Assembly (NCBI GenBank): GCA_021324015.1
Contig: JAJPJX010000171.1
Span: 1 to 64,000, forward strand
Length of the DNA stretch: 64,000 bases
Direction: 5' to 3'
Origin: Solibacteraceae bacterium
Lineage (GTDB): Bacteria > Acidobacteriota > Terriglobia > Bryobacterales > Bryobacteraceae
Shown: positions 53,221 to 62,500 of the stretch, one piece after another
Layout of the letters: every line of letters begins with the position of its first letter
Position numbering within the stretch: position 1 is the first letter of the stretch
The notes under the pieces: generated by a model
Databases searched by the model: none
The model's input: only the letters and a program-made list of their open reading frames with translations
Told to the model about the DNA's origin: nothing
Position numbers and translations under genes: made by a program

Positions 53221-54858
53221 CTATTCCTCCAGCAACTGCCTTTCGAGGTCCCGGAACACGGCCACGTCGCGCACGTAGTCACTGACGTGCGGAATGGCCG
53301 CCTGTGCCAGCGAGCTGGCCTTGGCCGGATTGCGGCGGGCCAGCGCCGCCAGCAACTCGTAGTCCTCAATGCCTTCCCGCATGGTCTCCAGGCGGATGGA
53401 GCTCAGAATCGAGTTGCGCGCGGGGTCCGGATACACGATGGCGCTATCCCCGGCCGGCAGCAGCGTGGTGTTGTCGTTGATCACCGGCTGCACATTCAGA
53501 AACGGTTTGGGCGACCAGTGGTTTCCTCCCCAATGCAGGAAGCCCGTGAGGTTGTGCCGGAAGTTGAACCAGTGCAGCAGGCGCACCTTGAGGAGGGGAT
53601 AGTCGATGAAGCGATTCAGATGCCGGCCCTGCGGACCGATGCAGGTGTAGAACCAGGCCTGCCCACCTTTGTCCACGTGCGCGCGAATCACCGGGAAGAG
53701 CTGGTCGAAGCTGCCCAGCACGGGCACCCAGATATCGCAGACATCCGCGAAGAAGCGGATATCCTGATCGAGGCCGACCGCATCTATGGTCGGGATGCCC
53801 GGCAGATTGCGGCGAATGATCTGCGCGTAGCGGGTATAGACAGCGGCTTCGCGGCCGTGCGGCTCATCATGGATGTGCTGGATGTATCGCCCCGCCCAGC
53901 CCTTCTCTTTCAAGTGCGCATACAACGTTCCGAGGAAGGAGTGGAGGAACTGCTCCGCTCGCGGGTCGTCCGGGTCCAGTTGTTTCTGCTCGACCCGGCC
54001 CGGCTCCGCCACATAGGCCGGAACCACCATGGCTGTCTGGTAGCCGGAAGCCCGCCCGAGCAGGTGGCCGCCTTCGATGGTGCCGATCAGGCCGGCCTTT
54101 TCGAACACCTCCACCCAGCGGTCGAAGTTCGCAAAGTCGTACCGCAGGCGGCCGTTTTCCAGCGATGGGCGAACGAGGTTAAACACGGGGGTCAGGATGA
54201 CATTCTGCCGGTGGTCCGCCATAACCCGGCCGATCTTTTCAAGCAGGGACCAGTAACGTTCCGGATGCTGCACCAGCGGGTAGTGGCGGGCCAGGTATTC
54301 CGCATCCAGGTTGAACCAGTTGGTGACTTGCAGGGTCTGGCGGGCGGGCACGACGGCCGGCATTACGCGCACCTGAAACGACACCCGTTTCAGAACGCGC
54401 CCACCGTCGGCAAACTCGACTTCTCCCGGATACTGGCCGGGCGCCGTGTCCGCCGGGGCATGCACGGTGATCCAGATCGAAGTGGTCTGCCGGGCCGGAA
54501 GTTCGAACGGGAAATCCTCCAGCAGTGGGTCCGGGTAGAGGGCGGGAGCCGGGCGGATCACCTCGTCCTCCGGTGTGCCGGCGGGGTTCGATCCGACCGG
54601 GACATAGCCGACGTGCCGCACCTGGGCCGGCAACCGGCTCTTCACCGTGACCTGCAAACCCGCGATCCGCCGCATCGAGCGGACGGCGATTTGCAGGCTG
54701 GCGTGCCCGTTGCGGGGCACCACAGACGCCGCCGCGCCGCGCTCGATGGCGCTATCGGGGAAGACCTTGATCAGAGGGTCCACGAACCCAACGCTGAGCC
54801 GCGGCCCGGCGCCACAGGCGGCGCACAGCAGGCTAATCAGGACGATCCATTTGCGCAC
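53221..54858 (-). CDS. DUF4091/GH123-like lipoprotein, copy 1
   Basis: A 545-residue exported protein; start GTG 54858 with GGAGG 7 nt upstream; lipobox-like leader MRKWIVLISLLCAACG. It has the same order as copy 2: beta domains with WITVHAPADTAPGQYPGEVE, then a barrel with QHIHDEPHGREAAVY (Asp-Glu pair), WFYTCIGPQGRHLNRFIDY, GFLHWGGNHWSPKP and REGIEDYELLAALARR. GH123-like beta-N-acetylgalactosaminidase activity on the cell surface or in the periplasm is inferred. It is in an operon with the DUF6259-like gene 18 bp upstream and copy 2 just downstream. Confidence 0.85.
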   Translation of the reverse strand: MRKWIVLISLLCAACGAGPRLSVGFVDPLIKVFPDSAIERGAAASVVPRNGHASLQIAVRSMRRIAGLQVTVKSRLPAQVRHVGYVPVGSNPAGTPEDEVIRPAPALYPDPLLEDFPFELPARQTTSIWITVHAPADTAPGQYPGEVEFADGGRVLKRVSFQVRVMPAVVPARQTLQVTNWFNLDAEYLARHYPLVQHPERYWSLLEKIGRVMADHRQNVILTPVFNLVRPSLENGRLRYDFANFDRWVEVFEKAGLIGTIEGGHLLGRASGYQTAMVVPAYVAEPGRVEQKQLDPDDPRAEQFLHSFLGTLYAHLKEKGWAGRYIQHIHDEPHGREAAVYTRYAQIIRRNLPGIPTIDAVGLDQDIRFFADVCDIWVPVLGSFDQLFPVIRAHVDKGGQAWFYTCIGPQGRHLNRFIDYPLLKVRLLHWFNFRHNLTGFLHWGGNHWSPKPFLNVQPVINDNTTLLPAGDSAIVYPDPARNSILSSIRLETMREGIEDYELLAALARRNPAKASSLAQAAIPHVSDYVRDVAVFRDLERQLLEE

Positions 54859-54876
54859 GCTGCACCTCCCGACGCG

Positions 54877-56928
54877 CTACCGCGGATTCACCTCGAAGAT
54901 CCGATACTCGTAGCCGGCGAGCGCCGTCATCAGCGAGCCGTCGGAAAGCGCCGAAGCCGGCAGGCTTTGCGCGGTTCCCGTGGTGGCGTCTTTCACCGAC
55001 ACGCGGTCCGCGCGGAATCCCAGGGCCTCGGGCTTGACCCGCCAGACGACGTTTTTGCGTGGCTCCTTGCTGGTGTTCGAGACCACCACCAGCGCACCGT
55101 TCTCCGATCCGTAGACGGCGCCGTAGACGTCGTCCCAGGCGGTCTCGACCACGCCGGAGTAGGCATCATGGAAGCGGTACTGCTCCAGATGGTAGGGGCG
55201 GAAGGCGCGGAACAGCTTCAAGGTCTCTTCGTAGACGCCATCGCCCGTACCGCCGGACCAGGGAAACATCCCCAGCACGCTCAGGATGGAGATGTTGTTC
55301 TGGTTACGCTCGCGCGCGAAATCCTGGCGATAGGACGGGCAGGGCGACCGCGGCAGGCTCTCCGCCAGCATGGTGACGACGGGGATCTCGGATATCTTCA
55401 TCCACTGCTGAGCGCCCGAGACTTCCTCCATGTTGACCACCAGGTCGGCGTAATTTTCGAAAGCGATGGAAGGCATTTTCCCATACAGGTGCAGGATCAG
55501 CGTGCCGTTTTTGGGCGCAAGGAGCCGCCGGGTCCAGGCCAGCAGATCCATGACGCCGTCGGTGCCCAAGTGCAGTTTGGGGTCGTGGTTCTTGTTGTCG
55601 CAGGCCAGTTCCATGACCCAGTCGTAGTAGATCCCGTCGAACCCCAGCTCCCGGTAGGCCCTTTCGATATCCGCTTTGCGGCGCGCCAGCCAGCCGGACT
55701 GGAGACACATTTGCGCGCCGAACTCCCCTTTGCCGGTGAAATTGTGGAATACGGTGCCCAACTGGTCCGTGGTGCGCTTCCATTCCGCCTCATGTTCGGC
55801 GTAGCCCTGCGCTTTGGGATGAAACTCGTGCATGGAGAAGTAAGGCACCACCTGGATGCCATGGCGGTGGCAGGCGGCGATCACGCGCCGCATCTCGGCC
55901 ATGCCGGCTTCGTCGTAAGGCGGCCAGGCGCCGTCGTGCCAGAAGTTCTCGTCTGACGCATAGTCGTTGTGCAGCCGCACGATGTTCACACCGGCCTCCG
56001 CCCAGCGCGCGACTTCGGCGTCGGAAGGCCAGGGGTGATTGCCGAAGGACAGGTGCCGCCATTTACGGTTGGACTTCTCCACGATACGCGGCAGGCCCAG
56101 ATAGTAGCTGAACGTGTACTCACCCTTACGCACGCGCACCGGCCGGGGGACACGCAAGACTTCGCGGAGCAGTTCGATGGACGAGCCATCCTCCGCCAGC
56201 GCGGCTTCGTAGCGGCCCGCGCCGCCTCTTCCCGCCAGGCCTTTCTCCCAGGTCTCCAGGCCGGACGCGGTGGTCAGGTCCAGGCCCTCCAGGCTGCGAT
56301 GGAAGAACAGCAGGTAGACCGGAGCGTGGTGCTCCGCGATGAACCGGTCGCCCGCGCGCTGCACCTTGCCGAATTCCGCCGGCGCCATCCGGCGGCGGTC
56401 CGGATCGTCGGTGGGTCCGACGCGCAGGCCGAACTCATTCAGGTCCGCGCGTAGCGCCATGTTCCCCACTCCCACGCTGGAGACCATGACGTCTTCCGCA
56501 AAGCGGATGGTGTGGTCGGCGCGCACCGTGTAGGGCGAGATCGTCCAGGTAGTGCGAAACGCGACCGGCCCCGCCTGGCGCCCCGCTGTGCCCATCTGGC
56601 CGGAGAATTCCAACCGCTGCACGTTTCCGTCTCGCGAAGACTGGAAAGCCGTGTTGGGCGCCGCGCCGTCCGACCATTGATCCACGAAGGTGTGGAGCGG
56701 CCGGACCAGCAGGTTCTTGGCGGAGCCGTGCGGGAAGACGATGGTATCCAGGATGCCGCCGTTGCGCAGGTCGAATTCCAGCCGCCAGTGGTCCGTGGCG
56801 ACCTTGACGCGGTTGCCCTCGACCGGCTCGACCGTGACCGACCCGCCGCCGGGGGCCTGCAGGTCCACCGTGGCGCCCGCCAGCGCCATTGCCATTCCCA
56901 CCAGCCAACACGCAAACCCGTACTTCAT
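54877..56928 (-). CDS. Secreted DUF6259-like glycoside hydrolase candidate
   Basis: A 683-residue exported protein. The start ATG 56928 is fixed by GGAGGAA 5 nt upstream and the signal peptide MKYGFACWLVGMAMALAGA; the longer frame overlaps the upstream gene and is rejected. Residues ~25-260 are a galactose-mutarotase-like beta-sandwich (WRLEFDLRNGGILDTIVFP). Residues ~275-560 form a TIM barrel (WAEAGVNIVRLHNDYASDE; HGIQVVPYFSMHEFHPKA; ELGFDGIYYDWVMELACDN; DLVVNMEEVSG), in which Asp of YYDWVMEL and Glu of NMEEVSG are candidate catalytic residues. A C-terminal beta domain follows (GALVVVSNTSKEPRKNVVW). The layout is that of DUF6259/GH36-related proteins. It is 11 bp downstream of the GH36-like gene. 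Confidence 0.75.
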   Translation of the reverse strand: MKYGFACWLVGMAMALAGATVDLQAPGGGSVTVEPVEGNRVKVATDHWRLEFDLRNGGILDTIVFPHGSAKNLLVRPLHTFVDQWSDGAAPNTAFQSSRDGNVQRLEFSGQMGTAGRQAGPVAFRTTWTISPYTVRADHTIRFAEDVMVSSVGVGNMALRADLNEFGLRVGPTDDPDRRRMAPAEFGKVQRAGDRFIAEHHAPVYLLFFHRSLEGLDLTTASGLETWEKGLAGRGGAGRYEAALAEDGSSIELLREVLRVPRPVRVRKGEYTFSYYLGLPRIVEKSNRKWRHLSFGNHPWPSDAEVARWAEAGVNIVRLHNDYASDENFWHDGAWPPYDEAGMAEMRRVIAACHRHGIQVVPYFSMHEFHPKAQGYAEHEAEWKRTTDQLGTVFHNFTGKGEFGAQMCLQSGWLARRKADIERAYRELGFDGIYYDWVMELACDNKNHDPKLHLGTDGVMDLLAWTRRLLAPKNGTLILHLYGKMPSIAFENYADLVVNMEEVSGAQQWMKISEIPVVTMLAESLPRSPCPSYRQDFARERNQNNISILSVLGMFPWSGGTGDGVYEETLKLFRAFRPYHLEQYRFHDAYSGVVETAWDDVYGAVYGSENGALVVVSNTSKEPRKNVVWRVKPEALGFRADRVSVKDATTGTAQSLPASALSDGSLMTALAGYEYRIFEVNPR

Positions 56929-56939
56929 CGAGGTTCCTC

Positions 56940-59507
56940 CTATGGAGCCGAAATTTCCCTGGTGAACAGGTGAATGACCCGGCTGTCGATTCCGGAAGAC
57001 GCCGGAAGCGAGTCTTCCCGCGGGGCCGCCGCGGCGGCCTCGGAGAGCGTGCGGCCCTCCAGGCGGAAATCCGCCAGCAGCCAGGCGCTGAGTTTGCCGC
57101 GCGCCTTGGGTTGCCCGCGGAATTCGATACGGTTCGTTCCCTCGGCGAGCGGCGCCAGGACGAAGGTCCACTGCCCGCCGCCCGCGCCAAGGCCCTGTTC
57201 GCTCGAGCCCGGGCTGATCACCTGCGCCTTCACGTCCTGCCCATTGATCTTGAGCACCAGGGAAGGCACGGCGCCTTCCTTCTCCATCTCGTACAGCAGT
57301 CCCAAGCGGCGGTTCGCGCTGCCGCGCGGCATCTCGATGGTCAGCGCGCCGCCTTCGCCGGAGAGGCGATACTCCACCGGCGGCGCCGCGGCGCGCCCCG
57401 GGTAGACGCGATACTTACCGTCCGGCTGCACTTCATACCGCACGCCTTCCGGCGGGCGGTCCGCGAGCGATCCCTGAGGCACGAACTCCAGCACCAGGAC
57501 CTCGTATCCGGCGAGAGTCAGCCGCGCCGTGTCTCCGTAGCCCAGCGTACCGGGACGCAGTTCCGCATACGGATAGATCACGCGCATGCGAAACGTTTCC
57601 GGCCCATCCTTCAGGCCCAGGCTGCCGTCGAGGCGCAGGGAGACGGTCTGCTCTTCGACCGAAGGATTCCGCAACGTGACGATGCCCCGGCCGCGAAAAT
57701 GCGCGTAGCCGTAGACCTCGCGCTTCGCGGGATCGCCCAGGACCGAGCGCGTGTCGCCGAGCAGCACATCCCGATTGCGGTCCGCCCAGCGGATCGTGGC
57801 GGCGAGGGAACGCCACTCGGCGTCCTTCAGAATCGCGGGTGAGACATACAACTCCGACAGCATGCTGCCGCGGCTGAAATTCATGATGGCGTTGCGCAAC
57901 CAGCTAGCTTCGCTCTCGCCCAGCCCACCTTCGGCGCCGAGGGTACCCTTGATGATGCCGATGGTCATCAGCGACGAATTCGGGAACTGATATTCGTACC
58001 GGCGGAAATCGTCGTAGAGCACCGAGTCGCGGTAGGTGATGGCCTTGTCCCGCTCGGCGGCCGCCGGCACATTATTCAGGAAGCCGTAGTCCATGCCGCC
58101 CATGAAGACCACGTCGGCATATTGCAGCCACCAGGGGCTCAGCCAATTGCTGGTGGTAATGTTCAGGAACACCCGCGGGTCGGCGGCGCGCACGGCCCGC
58201 AGCAGGTCGATGAAGGCGCGCAGGTGCGCCTCGCGCGAGTAAACACCCATCAGGTGCCCGTGGTCCGGCGCGTTGCACCCGTAGGGCACGCCATCGAACT
58301 TCAGGTGATTCACGGAGTACTTGCGGACCATCTCGAGCACGGTGCTCTTGAACTTCTGGCGGTACTTGGGGCCCGCCAGGCAGAAGTATTGTCCGTTGGC
58401 AGTGATCTCGTAGCCTTGCTTGCGCCCCGCGGCGATGCGGAGCGCGCGCTGCTCGTAGCCGCCGATCGGTCCGAACCACAGACCCAAGGCCGTGCCATTC
58501 CGGGCGAGCGCCTCACTCAGCGGCCCGAGCCCGCTGGGGAACCTCCGTGCGTGCACGTCCCAGACGGTGTTGCGGTCGTCCCAGCCGTCGTCCAGCACGA
58601 AGGAGGAGAGGCGGATGCCGTAGGGATCGAGCAGCTTCTTCTTGAGCAGCGCCAGGCGGTCCAGGCTGTTCGCCTCCGTGAGAGTGTCGCGCTGCATGTC
58701 GTACCAGGTGTTGAAGACGATGGTGGGCCGCACCGGACCGGTGCGGATGCGCGAGACATATTCGAAGAACGACTCCCGGACCGCACCGTCGGGGGCGGCG
58801 CCGATCACCGCCGCCTCCGTACGCAGCACCTCGCGGCCGGTGGTTTGGCCCACGTAATACCAAAGCCGGATCCGGCCGCGCTCGGCCGCGTTGTATCCGC
58901 CGGGATACTCGAGCCCCAGAAACAGGTTGTCGGCGTACAGAGGCTGCCCGAACCCACCCAGGTGCGGGCGCGTGCCCGGTAGCGTCAAGTTTTCGACCGC
59001 AACCTGCTCGACGAAGACCGGAGCATCGCCCGTGGAGCGGACCTCCAGCCACTTGCGCAAGTAGAAATCCTGGTCCGCCAGGCTGTAGACCAGCGTGACT
59101 TCCAGCCCGAACCTGGGGCACGCCAAGCGGAAGGCCAGCCTGCCGGGCTTCTCGTCCAGGTCATCGAGACGGAAGTCAGCGGCCGTGAGCGCCACCGGGT
59201 TTTCGTCGCCGTGGCGGTAGCCTATGCGCTCCCAGACGATTTGCAGGCGGAATTCGTCCGAGTTTACCGGGTAGAGGCGATGGTCGCGCTTGTTGAGGAG
59301 GGAGACCGTGCGCAGGCGGCCATCCTCGATGGTAAAGGCGCGCTCGAGGAAAGGATTTCCCAGGCGCACCGTGCGTGCGGAAGCGGTACTTGCGGCAAGG
59401 CAAAAGGTGGCCAGAAGCAGCAGGCTCCTACGTCGCGCACTCAACCGCTCCCCGACAGTCGCGGCTCGGTTCCACTTGCAGAAGCTGCGGGTACTAGGGC
59501 AGCTCAT
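56940..59507 (-). CDS. Secreted GH36-like alpha-galactosidase family protein
   Basis: About 855 residues. An N-terminal mutarotase-like sandwich (ERAFTIEDGRLRTVSLLNKR) precedes a TIM barrel with SSFVLDDGWDDRNTVWDVH, GLWFGPIGGY, the nucleophile motif VNHLKFDGVPYGC (Asp) and WLQYADVVFMGGMDYG (candidate acid/base Asp). Beta domains follow (YGYAHFRGRGIVTLRNPS; LEFVPQGSLADRPPEGV). GH36/GH27-type activity on alpha-galactosides or alpha-N-acetylgalactosaminides is likely. The start is uncertain: ATG 59507 overlaps the upstream stop, while TTG 59444, preceded by GGGGAG, would place a normal signal peptide (SARRRSLLLLATFCLAASTASA region) at the N-terminus and leave a REP-like repeat outside the gene. 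I slightly favour the latter biologically. Confidence 0.82.
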   Translation of the reverse strand: MSCPSTRSFCKWNRAATVGERLSARRRSLLLLATFCLAASTASARTVRLGNPFLERAFTIEDGRLRTVSLLNKRDHRLYPVNSDEFRLQIVWERIGYRHGDENPVALTAADFRLDDLDEKPGRLAFRLACPRFGLEVTLVYSLADQDFYLRKWLEVRSTGDAPVFVEQVAVENLTLPGTRPHLGGFGQPLYADNLFLGLEYPGGYNAAERGRIRLWYYVGQTTGREVLRTEAAVIGAAPDGAVRESFFEYVSRIRTGPVRPTIVFNTWYDMQRDTLTEANSLDRLALLKKKLLDPYGIRLSSFVLDDGWDDRNTVWDVHARRFPSGLGPLSEALARNGTALGLWFGPIGGYEQRALRIAAGRKQGYEITANGQYFCLAGPKYRQKFKSTVLEMVRKYSVNHLKFDGVPYGCNAPDHGHLMGVYSREAHLRAFIDLLRAVRAADPRVFLNITTSNWLSPWWLQYADVVFMGGMDYGFLNNVPAAAERDKAITYRDSVLYDDFRRYEYQFPNSSLMTIGIIKGTLGAEGGLGESEASWLRNAIMNFSRGSMLSELYVSPAILKDAEWRSLAATIRWADRNRDVLLGDTRSVLGDPAKREVYGYAHFRGRGIVTLRNPSVEEQTVSLRLDGSLGLKDGPETFRMRVIYPYAELRPGTLGYGDTARLTLAGYEVLVLEFVPQGSLADRPPEGVRYEVQPDGKYRVYPGRAAAPPVEYRLSGEGGALTIEMPRGSANRRLGLLYEMEKEGAVPSLVLKINGQDVKAQVISPGSSEQGLGAGGGQWTFVLAPLAEGTNRIEFRGQPKARGKLSAWLLADFRLEGRTLSEAAAAAPREDSLPASSGIDSRVIHLFTREISAP
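59443..59471 (+). repeat. REP-like dispersed repeat, copy C
   Basis: Begins AACCGCTCCCCGACAGTCGC and ends GGCTCGGTT, with a 5-bp inverted end (AACCG/CGGTT). It is the best-formed of three copies. It lies just after the stop of the DUF5107-TPR gene and at the start of the GH36-like gene. Confidence 0.6.
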
Positions 59508-62500
59508 GGAGAGCCGCCTGGGCCAGTTCATTATGGGTATCCATCTCGAGGGCCCTCTGGAGCGCCGCCCGCGCCTCCGCCGTCTGGCCCAGCGCCTTCA
59601 ACCCGAGCCCCGCCAGCAGGTAGCGAATGGCTCCCTGCGGCGGATCAGGTTCCGCGGCCAGCATGCGCTGGTCGTCGTGGAGCGCGGCCAGCCGCGTATA
59701 CAGGGAGCGCGCCTCGTCCTTCCGGTTCATGCGATCGAGCGCTACCGCCTTGAAGTAGTAGTGCTCGGACCAGGGCTCCATGGGCTGCGTGGGCGAGTTC
59801 AGGGGGTCGTCGGCGGCCCGCCGCCAGAGGGCCTCCGCCTCGCGCGTCTGGCCGGCGGCTTCCAGTTCGCGCGCCGCGGCCACGTACTCCCGCGCCTGCG
59901 ATTCCATAGCCGGCCGTCCCACGCCCAGGTTCCGGGGATACTCGGTGGCGCGCAGGAACTCGGCGGCTGCCTGCGCGTGCTCTCCGGCGGCGCGATGCTG
60001 CCGGGCGAGGCCAAGGTGCGCCTTGCGGAAGGTTTGCAGCGCGCCCCTCTCGCCTTCGCCGGAAACGAACTGCCCCTTCTCGAGCAGTGCGGCACCTTCG
60101 CTATAGCGTCCGGCGTCGACCATCGAGGAGGCCAGCGTTAGCACGACTGCCGGATTAGAGCGCACGTCGGCGGGCGCGCCGTCCAGCAGCGCGATGGCGC
60201 GCTCCGCGGGCAGCAGATCCGCGAGTTCCAGGTAGCGGTGGAAGTCTCCGGGCCCGGCCGCGATGGCCTGTTGATACTCGGCCAGCGCCTGCTCCTTTTC
60301 GCCGCTGCGCCAGAGCGCCCGACCCAGGTTGCGGTGCGCCACGGCGTTCTTGGGGTCCAGCCGGACGGCGGAGCGCCAGGCGTCCAGAGCCTCGGCGGCC
60401 CGCTCCCGGGCGGCCAGAGCGTTGCCCAGGTAATAGAACGCCCGCCCATCCTGCGGATTCCGCTCCACCGCCGCGCGCAGCACCGCGATCTCTTCCACGC
60501 GGTGGGGAAACACGTACGCCGGGTCGGCCTGGGCGCCCAGGCTGCACTGCTCGGCCGCGCGCGCCTCTTCCTGCCGGGCACGGTAGAAGTGGCCCAGGGT
60601 ATAGTGCAGCATGGCATGCTTCCGGCCGCGCGCGAGGGCTTGCTCAAGCACATCCACGGCCTCGCCGCCGCGCCCGGCGGCGGCATAATCAAAGGCCAGC
60701 TCCAGGATCGAATCCGGCTCGCGATCGAGCACGCGCCACAGCTCCTGCCGCGCCCGGCCCGCCTCCACGTCCTGCCCGCGTGCCTGATGGATGCGGTAGC
60801 GCTCGCTCAGCGCCAGGTAGTCGATGGGCATCTCGCGGACCACCGCGTCGATGCGGGTTTGGGCGCGCTCCAGGTTGCCAACCACCCGCTCGGCAAGCGC
60901 CAGCAGCGTGCGGGCCTTCAAATCGCGGGGATCCAACAGAACAGCTTGGCTGAGGTGCTCGACGGCCTCCGGAGGCTTGCCGCACTCGAGCGCCATCTCG
61001 CCCAGCACGTGCCGCGCGGCGGCCTCCCGATACCCGGCACGCACGGCCCACACCAATTGATCCGCAGCGGCCAGGTACTGATGCTGCGCGCGGCGTGTCA
61101 AGCCCAGATAGTAGTGCGCTTCGCCTGCGTCGCGATTCCGCCGCAGAGCCTCGGTCAGGTGATCGGCCGCGCGTCCATACTCGCCGCTGCGGTAGAACGA
61201 GAGTCCCAGTGCGATGTGCGCCGGGGCGAAGCCGGCATCACGCCGCAGCGCCTCGAGGTATGCCGCGCGCGCCACGGGTTCATTGCTCTTTTTGTCCGCC
61301 GCCAGGCCCTGCACGTAAGCCTGCTCAGCGCTGGCGGGCGCCGCGGGGTCCGGATCCGGGCGTGTGGCGGGGCGGAACTCCGGATTGCCGTCGAGCGGCG
61401 TGTCCGTGCGGTACCGGATGACTTCGCGCCCCGTGTTGTCGGCCAGGCGCACGGTGATCGGCTTGCCGTCCAGCGCGGCAGGCACATCGAAGGCCGCGGA
61501 GAACGGGCCGGTGGGCTTGAGGGTGACGCGGCGGGACGCGATGCGCTGCCCTTCCGCCTCCACCTGCAACTCGGCATCTTCGAAAACAGCGTTCACATTC
61601 GCCGCCACGCGCACTTGCCCGCCTTCGCGGGTCACTCGCAAGGCGGCATCCGGCGTTGCCTCGCTGAAGCCACCGCCCAACCCGCTCACCGGATACCAAT
61701 GTTCGAGGAAGCGCTCCACACGGTGCGGCGCCAGGAACTCGTGCTCCATCTGCGTCTCATAGCGTCCCGCCTGAAATTCCACGTATTGGCCGTCCTTTTC
61801 AGTCAGCTTCTCGATCCAGATGTTGCCCGCGTCGTCGTTGCCCCAGGTCCAGGTCTTCTTACCCGGCACTTCGCGATGGTCCGCCACGTGCGCTACGCCC
61901 CAGTCCGAGTTTTCGTAGTACACGCCCATGAAGTCGCGCTTCGAGTTGCGCGCAAACAGCGAGAGAGCGTTCGTGATGCCGCGGAAGGTGCTCACGTCCA
62001 CGCCCTTTTCAGTCGGGAACGAGAAGACCGGCCAGAACATGTGGGGATAGGCTTCCCGCATGGGATAGACGAAGCGCATATCCTGCGCGGCATGCGCCGC
62101 CGCGGTGGCCCAGAACCAATAGCGGCCAGGCACGTCGCGGCGGTTATGCAGAGTGACCTCGGTTTCGACTACCTTGCGCCCCGGCCGCAGCCGGACGGTC
62201 ACGGCCCACTGCATGCGCTGCACCCGCTCGGTGTCGCCCACCGTCACCGAGGCCGATCCGTCCGGCCCGGTCTCGATAGCGTAGTCGACAGGCGAGACAG
62301 TCGTCACCGTGTGGCCGTCGGGAAAATTCCATTCGATGCCGCCCGAAACCCAGGCCCCGCGAATCGCCACCAGTCCATATTTGAGGACGTGATTGGTGTA
62401 CAAAACGTCACGGTTCGCGGTCTTATCGAAGATGGCGTAGAGGTGCCCGCCGATCTCCGGCAGCACCGTCACCCGCAGATATTCGTTTTCCAGGTAAACG

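Noticed and set aside
53287-55956. 889-codon plus-strand ORF
   Set aside because: Antisense to the GH123-like and DUF6259-like genes, which have clear signal peptides and motifs.
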